Source: Mnemiopsis leidyi
Taxonomy: Eukaryota > Ctenophora > Tentaculata > Lobata > Bolinopsidae
DNA: 46,930 bases
NCBI GenBank assembly: GCA_000226015.1
Contig: JH152675.1
Span: forward strand, 235,321-282,250
Reading direction: 5' to 3'
How positions within the stretch are numbered: the stretch's first letter is position 1; the number at the start of each line of letters is the position of its first letter. Below, one piece after another: positions 43,901-46,930 of this stretch. A program made the translations under genes and the position numbers. The notes beneath the pieces are model-generated. The model had not been told where the DNA came from. It ran no database searches and saw only the letters and a program-made list of their open reading frames with translations.

Positions 43901-46506
43901 TCTGCGCTTGCCATTTTTTCACCGAGGCTAATGCCCGAAATTCGCGCGTGTCAAACACTGAAGCACATCGCGATCCAATTTTTCAAAAGTAAGCATACTA
44001 CATCTCTCAGTTAAAAGGATCAGTTCAGTATAACTAGCTGTGGTAACCAAACGTGTTGAGTATAGCTAGTTGTAGTAACTATGCATGTATTGACGATATA
44101 TATTTCAGGAGTTGTTGGCCTGTAGAAAAGATTTGTCTGAGACAAAAGAAAAGGTACAAGCGATGGAGCATGATTACAGTACAACTCTGATGTTCCTTGT
44201 CGACAATTGTGTGCTGAAAGACCCCTCCCTGCAGACACCGCTTAGTGCTCAACGTACGTGTGTGTTCAAGTTTAGTGTTTGAAATCAGCTGACCTCTGTT
44301 AACATGGAAACAATTACTGCAGGAGCAAACTCTTATAAAGTTTAAGTAAAGATGATAATTTCTATCGTGCAACTTGCAAAATCAAAAACTTAGCAACTCA
44401 TCATAGGAACTTGTTATTTGTTTTCGTACAAAAATTATAACTCAACCAGGATAATTAACAGTAATTAAGAGCGCTCTAAGTAGACAATTAGCACAACTAA
44501 TGTACCAATAAAGTAAAAAATTTAGCTTACTGCACAACACTGCTTCTATGAGGTCCAGTACTTCATTTCAAATAGTTCATAGTTCACACATTTCACATCG
44601 TACTTTATTTCACAAAATACTTTATTTCACATCGTACTTTATTCCACATAGTACTTTATTCCACATAGTACTTTATTTCACATTCTACATAGTTCTTATT
44701 TCACGCTGTTCTTATTTCACATAGTTCTTACTTCACGTTGTTCTTATTTCACATAGTTCTTACTTCACGTTGTTCTTATTTCACATAGTACTTTCTTTCA
44801 CATAGTTCTTATTTCACGTTGTTATAATTATTTGCAAGATGTGCTATTGGAGCAGGGAGTATGAGCTATTTCAGATGTTTATCATGTCCGTTCAAATTCC
44901 AATGTACATATCTTTATGTACAAACACCGATGTACAATTACTTAGTGTAAATCCATATCATGTGATCCCTATGTATAGATCCCTATGTACAAGTTCCTAT
45001 TATTTGATGACAAACATAATTCATTCTTGGATCTATCTAAGAGCACAGATTATGACTTATTTCTAGCATTAAATCTCAATTATAGTTCTCCAACATTTTC
45101 AGGAGTAAAGCAGTTACCTCCAGTGATATCTCCCTTCACTACTTCCCCGTCTCAACCTCCCGCTTCCAAGACTCCCGATCTCATGACGTTCACACCCCAT
45201 CCCAACAAATCTGATAATCTCATCGAGTTCACCCCCGCTCTATCCAGGGAGACAGATTTTATAGTCCAGATAACTCCCGCTCAATCCAGGGAGACAGATT
45301 CTATAGTTCAGATATCTCCTGAAACTTCAGAGCAGTATCTGCAGTTTCTGGAGGAAAAGACGGAGGCTTTAAGGAGTGGACTAGACGAGAAAATGAACAG
45401 ACTTAACGTCGGTGTAGATCAAAATGTTGTCTTCCCAGAAATCATTAAGTCTGAAGTTGAACCCATCCTGGTTGATGACAAGAGTTATGTTTCAGCTCCC
45501 AACAAGAGCAGCATGTCAAGTTTAAACTTTTCTAACTTGACGGACGACGGTTTGGATTTGAGCCAAGACTTAGACGCTCTAATTAACCGTTTGAAACAAA
45601 TGAACGCCCAAACTCTTGCGGTTACCTCCCAACAAATGGGTCTTACACCGAGGAAAAGCGACAAAAAAGTGGACGAGAATCTCAGCAATATTAAGGATAT
45701 GCTAGATGTAGAGCAGACCAAACCTTTGGAGGCAGCAACGAGAGTAATTGAGTCATACAAAAGACAGTCCGATTTTAGTCCATCTCAACTGCTCCCCGAT
45801 TTCGAAGACCAAACCCCAGATTATGAAACAAAACATTCGAAGGGCAACACCTCGGACCAGCTAGCTAGCTCTAGTCTACTTTCGACAGAAGCGGATATCA
45901 GCCCCGTCTTTATTTCCCCTCCTGCTGTCGTCCGGGGCCCGGGAAGGATTTCTGGCGAATTTATCGGCACATTTTCTGGCACAAAGCCAGTTGTCGATCG
46001 ACCGGTCACACCGAACCCTATGTCGCCACGGCGGGTTCAAGAGGAGATCAAACGTTCAACAGAAGTCGCTAAACAGAAGTCTCCAGCTGAAGAAACTCTG
46101 TCAGAAGTATCTAGCACTTCACAGAGCTCCCCAAACCGTCCAGATAAAACAACACCCAACACAAAACCGAACATACAGCGCTCCAACTCTGCCATCCTAC
46201 AATCTCCCTCCGCTTTCTCCCCTCCCACCAAGGAGTCGCCCGGGACGTCTCCCCGAGACCAAACTTCGACCGAGTCGTCTCCCAAGCAGGACAAAGCAGC
46301 TCTGATCAACGACTTTCTGTCGCACAATCCTCACTACCTGAAGAAGATATCGGAGAGTCTTGCCAGCGCTTCACTCCCCTCCTTCCCCACCTCACCTACA
46401 CAAGTGTCTACTGCCAGGGTGTCTCGAGATGATAATACTTCTAATGGGGCTTTGTCAGAGGGGGAGAAGTCTCCTCCCATTGTGAAGTCATCCTTGGGAA
46501 ATCCAG
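16935..46506 (+). CDS. SPICE1: SPICE1-like spindle and centriole-associated protein (3' end may lie outside)
   Basis: SPICE1 acts in centriole duplication and mitotic spindle organisation. Seventeen exons: 16935-17015, 17241-17358, 17536-17633, 18092-18213, 18911-19065, 20659-20771, 21012-21116, 21376-21485, 22385-22468, 29381-29596, 29737-29936, 32998-33095, 33663-33785, 36565-36687, 36900-37079, 44109-44253, 45103-46506. All are GT-AG with matching phases, giving about 1158 codons (human 855). Recognition: RKPRPQWD (exon 1) against human KQEWD; KLSKTEQEKRAKLYSAKH (exon 2); AKDLFGDHGFK then PNVTSAPH (exon 4) against AKELFPRR and FPNVTVAP; GGFSGYTSLLLRSVSTMIGY (exon 15) against GLTGFTLSLVSSLCRLVRY, followed by coiled coil. 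The large exon 17 is Ser/Pro/Thr-rich and probably disordered. Exon 17 either splices at 46507 (CCAG|GTAAAC) or reads on to a stop at 46551-46553. Exons 7-9 are the least conserved. Introns 4, 9 and 15 host other genes. Confidence 0.85.
18601..18613 (-). terminator. RNA polymerase III T-run terminator of tRNA-Ala
   Basis: On the minus strand a TTTT run (18613-18610) begins seven bases after the tRNA 3' end, and a TTTTTT run follows at 18606-18601. This is the usual layout for pol III termination and supports the tRNA being functional. Confidence 0.75.
18621..18693 (-). tRNA. tRNA-Ala (anticodon AGC)
   Basis: A 73-nt cloverleaf. The acceptor stem GGGGAAC pairs with GTTCTCC (one G-U) and the discriminator is A. 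The D arm includes the A box TAGCTCAAATGG. The anticodon stem CTCGC/GCGAG encloses loop TTAGCAT, anticodon AGC. The T arm CCGGG-ATCGATG-CCCGG has an unusual loop start (ATCGATG rather than TTCGANN). No intron. Lies antisense within intron 4 of the SPICE1-like gene, followed by T-runs. Only one copy is seen in the window, so it could be a true gene or a tRNA-derived repeat copy; the intact stems favour a gene. Confidence 0.88.
19066..20658. other. SPICE1-like intron 5, no gene recognised
   Basis: A 1.6-kb intron. It contains a CA-rich stretch near 19350-19370, a tagc-rich low-complexity patch at 19690-19735, and moderately GC-rich sequence at 19600-20150. No open frame or RNA gene I can assign. 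Confidence 0.5.
21241..21360. repeat. CA-rich microsatellite
   Basis: Interrupted (CA)n on the plus strand in the intron between SPICE1-like exons 7 and 8. It ends just before the exon 8 acceptor (exon starts at 21376). Confidence 0.9.
21495..21655. repeat. ~27-bp tandem repeat just after SPICE1-like exon 8
   Basis: About five to six copies built on tgtactgtgcagtactgtat with variable spacers (ctgtgtg or ttgagt). The core contains the inverted motif actgtgcagt. It starts about 10 bp downstream of the exon 8 donor. Short open frames across it on both strands are by-products of the repeat. Confidence 0.85.
23113..23370 (-). CDS. FLYWCH-type zinc-finger fragment (partial gene or transposon remnant)
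   Basis: An 85-codon minus-strand frame inside intron 9 of the SPICE1-like gene. Residues about 14-67 follow the FLYWCH pattern: FSKFLIGQRGSHQLLDTDGF, then YNL, then W-T-C, then KKCPYFGTL. The aromatic/glycine positions, the Trp and the two Cys of the C2H2-like site are present. The terminal His usually found some 20 residues later is not visible in this frame. A donor-like GTAAAC follows TLI and an acceptor-like CAG precedes KFLIG, so it may be one exon of a longer spliced gene. FLYWCH domains occur in host chromatin proteins and are common in Mutator-like transposon proteins. No partner exons identified. Confidence 0.5.
   Translation of the reverse strand: MELQNYRFIVMVAFSKFLIGQRGSHQLLDTDGFTYNLRKDRTTSSITTWTCSKNRSKKCPYFGTLIVNYEISLSSEATLCQRKGK
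23840..24750. other. CT-rich block with protein-like open segments, possible decayed gene
   Basis: Pyrimidine-rich on the plus strand and compositionally distinct from its AT-rich surroundings. Open segments on the plus strand around 23848-24033 and 24380-24740 have amino-acid usage that looks coding, but no continuous gene and no recognisable family. It lies in SPICE1-like intron 9. It could be an old pseudogene or the remains of a mobile element; I do not assign it. Confidence 0.3.
24864..25870. repeat. Diverged direct duplication in SPICE1-like intron 9
   Basis: About 24864-25080 and 25582-25870 share, in order, ttaacttttagaactctatc, gatttgaaacaaaacgt, ttttatgtttagttgatttc, ataaagtcg, gcagacgatgggattg and ttaatttgctttttgg. 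The copies have diverged by substitutions and indels. The 147-codon plus-strand frame at 24993-25436 arises from this repeat and has no recognisable domain. Confidence 0.75.
26020..27885. other. Intron 9 sequence upstream of the TIMP-like gene
   Basis: AT-rich with no assignable gene. A 65-codon plus-strand frame at 27189-27386 has no recognisable family. A TATA-like gatataaatg at about 27521-27530 could belong to the promoter of the TIMP-like gene 355 bp downstream. That is an inference only. Confidence 0.35.
27886..28515 (+). CDS. TIMP-like secreted protein (NTR domain), single exon, no N-terminal Cys-x-Cys
   Basis: A complete 209-residue frame. Residues 1-17 or so form a Leu-rich signal peptide (MLVHFLPLLLLSLLSSHA). 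FCKSAVVVRAKILPKD (25-40) matches the TIMP stretch FCNADVVIRAK. Later blocks are C96 (near TIMP Cys70), IKRSCKVW (118-124) against ITTCSFV, DCSCDTDTC (141-149) against GCEECTVFPC, and GECTWQGSKKTC (178-189) against GLCTWQ or HCLWTD. Twelve Cys in total, as in TIMPs, but the two before FCKSA (Cys1 and Cys3 of mature TIMP) are absent. Cys1 chelates the metalloproteinase zinc, so classical inhibition is unlikely. The single exon lies on the same strand inside intron 9 of the SPICE1-like gene. Predicted extracellular; partner unknown. It could also be called a generic netrin-like (NTR) protein. Confidence 0.85.
   Translation: MLVHFLPLLLLSLLSSHARIAQEEFCKSAVVVRAKILPKDSLYGQAVKPTVPKYFRLFELKIVEVYKDDLSSGWDKDSLLYAISKDTTYNIDADGCDILPSDKPVEALLHFDTLDTIKRSCKVWSKVGKFQKTALKADLYDCSCDTDTCFDRVSGKKGKPDCDRKELNSILCAKNSKGECTWQGSKKTCISCNRDSPIKKVKRCGTLWG
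28544..28590. repeat. 12-bp tandem repeat in the TIMP-like 3' UTR
   Basis: Four copies of ggataggactat, the last truncated, starting about 28 bp after the TIMP-like stop codon. Confidence 0.9.
28692..28891 (+). promoter_or_regulatory. Candidate polyadenylation signals of the TIMP-like gene
   Basis: ATTAAA at 28692-28697 and AATAAA at 28886-28891 are candidates 177 and 371 bp after the stop codon. Which is used cannot be told from sequence. Confidence 0.4.
29937..32997. other. SPICE1-like intron 11
   Basis: A 3.1-kb intron without a recognisable gene. It contains a diverged direct duplication (30641-31088), a perfect 12-bp inverted repeat at 32127-32138 / 32167-32178 (tacatacaggga and its complement, 28-nt loop), and three copies of tattgctaatccc at 32857-32895. 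Open frames here are short and unassigned. Confidence 0.5.
30641..31088. repeat. Diverged direct duplication, ~170 bp x 2
   Basis: 30641-30793 and 30903-31088 share actgacgaaactctagaaa, gcaagtccatgattatgata, tcaccawatagccg, actagaacttc, and acaaatcaaggctg followed by caactgcaggaa. The second copy has an extra internal stretch (gaacttgaaatwaaga repeated twice). Confidence 0.85.
33111..33363. repeat. 21-bp tandem array, near-palindromic unit
   Basis: Twelve nearly identical copies of the 21-bp unit aactgataagttacaacttg+t, starting 15 bp after the SPICE1-like exon 12 donor. Each unit contains gttacaacttgtaac, a near-perfect palindrome, so the array can fold into multiple hairpins. Very low divergence between copies. 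Confidence 0.95.
33801..33814. other. Assembly gap (14 N)
   Basis: Fourteen N characters at the left edge of a 33-bp tandem array, 15 bp after the SPICE1-like exon 13 donor. The gap probably reflects collapse of the array, so true array length is unknown. Confidence 1.
33815..34209. repeat. 33-bp tandem array
   Basis: About twelve copies of a 33-bp unit (gtgtaagtwcacgwgttgtt then tttatcttcgtat). Because 33 is a multiple of three, frames stay open and translate as a Cys/Tyr/Phe-rich repeat; this is not a gene. It lies in SPICE1-like intron 13. Each unit contains the donor-like string GTGTAAGT. Confidence 0.95.
34210..36564. other. Remainder of SPICE1-like intron 13
   Basis: No gene recognised. 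It contains a duplicated segment of about 70 bp (34316-34386 and 34855-34923, sharing gctacgtctttatac or a variant and attcaaacacaggtaaag). Three copies of a roughly 24-bp unit, accaacaattaacttcgtcc and ttta, lie at 36433-36503, shortly before exon 14. Confidence 0.6.
36565..37079 (+). CDS. SPICE1: Conserved SPICE core exons 14-15 of the SPICE1-like gene
   Basis: Exons 36565-36687 and 36900-37079 encode residues about 542-642 of the model. ALDLELKLRKYQSQIG is followed by GGFSGYTSLLLRSVSTMIGY, then a Glu-rich coiled coil, MRAEVIETMSALQNTVEAL. These are the best-conserved residues against vertebrate SPICE1 and carry the family assignment. Both exons are phase 0 at both ends. They immediately precede the 7-kb intron that holds the SLC22-like gene. 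Confidence 0.85.
37935..40918 (-). CDS. SLC22-family (organic ion transporter-like) MFS protein, nested antisense gene
   Basis: Major facilitator transporter of the plasma membrane, of the organic cation/anion transporter family; substrate not predictable. Eight exons, right to left: 40918-40784, 40599-40448, 40256-40077, 39873-39755, 39487-39342, 39108-38976, 38768-38441, 38331-37935. All GT-AG with matching phases, giving 529 residues with stop TAA. Signatures: a short cytosolic N-terminus and TM1; RWNYNFPLRTIIGTYDLLC before TM2; GYLSDQFGRKP (117-127, MFS motif A); DESLRWLL after TM6; AGRRLTVVLELLL in the second half; and LPETKGRTLPDKIE after TM12. The extracellular loop between TM1 and TM2 (about 55 residues, five Cys) is shorter than the usual 100 or more of SLC22 proteins. 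Exon 3 uses donor GTCTGT, chosen because it restores frame and family spacing. Lies wholly within intron 15 of the SPICE1-like gene on the opposite strand. Confidence 0.9.
42735..42784 (-). mobile_element. Solo end of the TIR element family
   Basis: Positions 42763-42784 (gagtcgggtatcaccgcgac plus aa) match the right end of the 10611-11468 element. The preceding acgaaacgaaaagctttgag and ctgc resemble the complement of the subterminal region at 12391-12425. No partner end was found nearby, so this is a truncated copy inside SPICE1-like intron 15. Confidence 0.75.
43590..43735. repeat. Degenerate tandem repeat
   Basis: Interleaved copies of aaggaaagtaaatgtaaggt, gagggaaatatgcaggtgtt and ggtatagtatgagggaaat, giving a nested higher-order pattern (ca. 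50-bp and 26-bp periods). Intronic. Confidence 0.8.
44568..44822. repeat. Tandem repeat array in SPICE1-like intron 16
   Basis: Repeated units of the type tttcacatagttcttac and tttcacatcgtacttta (about 17-18 bp, or about 35 bp as a dimer cacatagttcttacttcacg plus ttgttcttattt). They fill the middle of the 849-bp intron between exons 16 and 17. Confidence 0.9.
45103..46506 (+). CDS. SPICE1: Large last visible exon (17) of the SPICE1-like gene
   Basis: A 1.4-kb exon encoding about 468 residues, joined to exon 16 by a phase-1 acceptor (ttttcag|ga). The product is Ser/Thr/Pro-rich with many SP and TP sites, as in the C-terminal half of vertebrate SPICE1. It includes an internal 15-residue duplication (TPALSRETDFIVQI / TPAQSRETDSIVQI) and short predicted helices (EQYLQFLEEKTEALRSGLDE; LSQDLDALINRLKQMNAQ). 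The frame stays open past the likely donor at 46507 to a stop at 46551-46553, so an alternative or retained C-terminus is possible. Confidence 0.8.
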
Positions 46507-46930
46507 GTAAACTTCATGGCCAAAACCGGCTGTATTTTCTGAAATTACAATAGTAGTCTAAAATTGACCAAAACCCAAAACTTGGGTGTATGTGACCGCT
46601 TTTTAAAGACCCTCGATTAAATCGCTATCAAAAGTATCGCAGCTTAATAAACAACGTTATCTAAATGCGTTAAAAAGGTGTGATATCGAAAGTTCTGACC
46701 GCTATTTCTTAACTCGAAAACGGTCGCTTGCTTTGGCCGTCACGCCATTTGTCAGTTGTCAGGCTCATCAAATTGTTCGACAAAATTTTCAGCTCAAAGA
46801 AAGATTGTTAACGCTTTGTACTGAAGTTCGAATATTCAGCATGAGGCAGTTATGAACTTGAAGTTGTTCTCTGAGCACTAAAGTGAAGCTAAAATTACAG
46901 GTCAACTTGCGGTAGGTCAATATGGACTGT
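46507..46930. other. Probable SPICE1-like intron 17 start, no other feature
   Basis: Begins with GTAAAC after CCAG. AT-rich; apart from 15 read-through codons to a stop at 46551-46553 I see no coding sequence. Further exons would be right of the window. Confidence 0.5.

Larger units (their letters stand above)
40919..44108. other. Remainder of SPICE1-like intron 15
   Basis: 3.2 kb holding the promoter side of the nested SLC22-like gene (upstream of its ATG at 40918) and no further recognisable gene. A transposon end lies at 42735-42784 and a degenerate tandem array at 43590-43735. The sequence at 41550-41600 contains two similar pieces (cacwgaacagtgtaaactaa type). Confidence 0.5.

Noticed and set aside
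45485-46327. Minus-strand and alternate-frame ORFs in exon 17
   Set aside because: Shadows of the Ser/Pro-rich SPICE1-like exon; low-complexity codon usage leaves other frames open.

Overview
This is a 46.9-kb piece of an AT-rich animal nuclear genome. Genes are split by GT-AG introns, intergenic and intronic DNA is full of minisatellites and small inverted-repeat elements, and there are two short N gaps (11746-11755 and 33801-33814). PPP4R1, FNTB, C5orf22 and SPICE1 homologues together with a TIMP-like and an SLC22-like gene point to Metazoa. Protein divergence suggests an invertebrate, possibly a non-bilaterian. Genes inside introns of another gene have been described for ctenophores, but I cannot settle the phylum from sequence alone.

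Layout: (1) 1-7645, minus strand: the first 14 exons (about 619 codons) of a PPP4R1-like HEAT-repeat subunit of protein phosphatase 4. It runs off the left edge before its C-terminal HEAT block. (2) 8087-9298, minus strand: a complete, intronless farnesyltransferase beta subunit (FNTB). (3) 9299-14892: no host gene recognised. The stretch from about 10.6 to 12.8 kb is an island of TIR/foldback elements. (4) 14893-16427, plus strand: a three-exon UPF0489 (C5orf22-like) gene. (5) 16935 to the right edge, plus strand: a SPICE1-like spindle/centriole gene of at least 17 exons over about 30 kb. Every splice phase I could derive is consistent from exon to exon.

The SPICE1-like gene hosts other genes in its introns: a tRNA-Ala(AGC) on the minus strand (intron 4); a minus-strand FLYWCH zinc-finger fragment and an intronless, same-strand, secreted TIMP-like gene (intron 9); and a complete eight-exon SLC22-family transporter on the minus strand (intron 15).

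The genes do not form a pathway. PPP4R1-like (phosphatase targeting) and SPICE1-like (centriole/spindle) are cell-division related; FNTB is protein prenylation; the nested genes are a secreted protein and a membrane transporter. Nothing here clearly amounts to a new multi-gene system. The most unusual items are the nested-gene architecture, a TIMP-like protein without the N-terminal Cys-x-Cys inhibitory ridge, a possible in-frame extra HEAT cassette exon in PPP4R1, the intronless FNTB among intron-rich neighbours, and a small TIR element family with perfect 25-bp ends.
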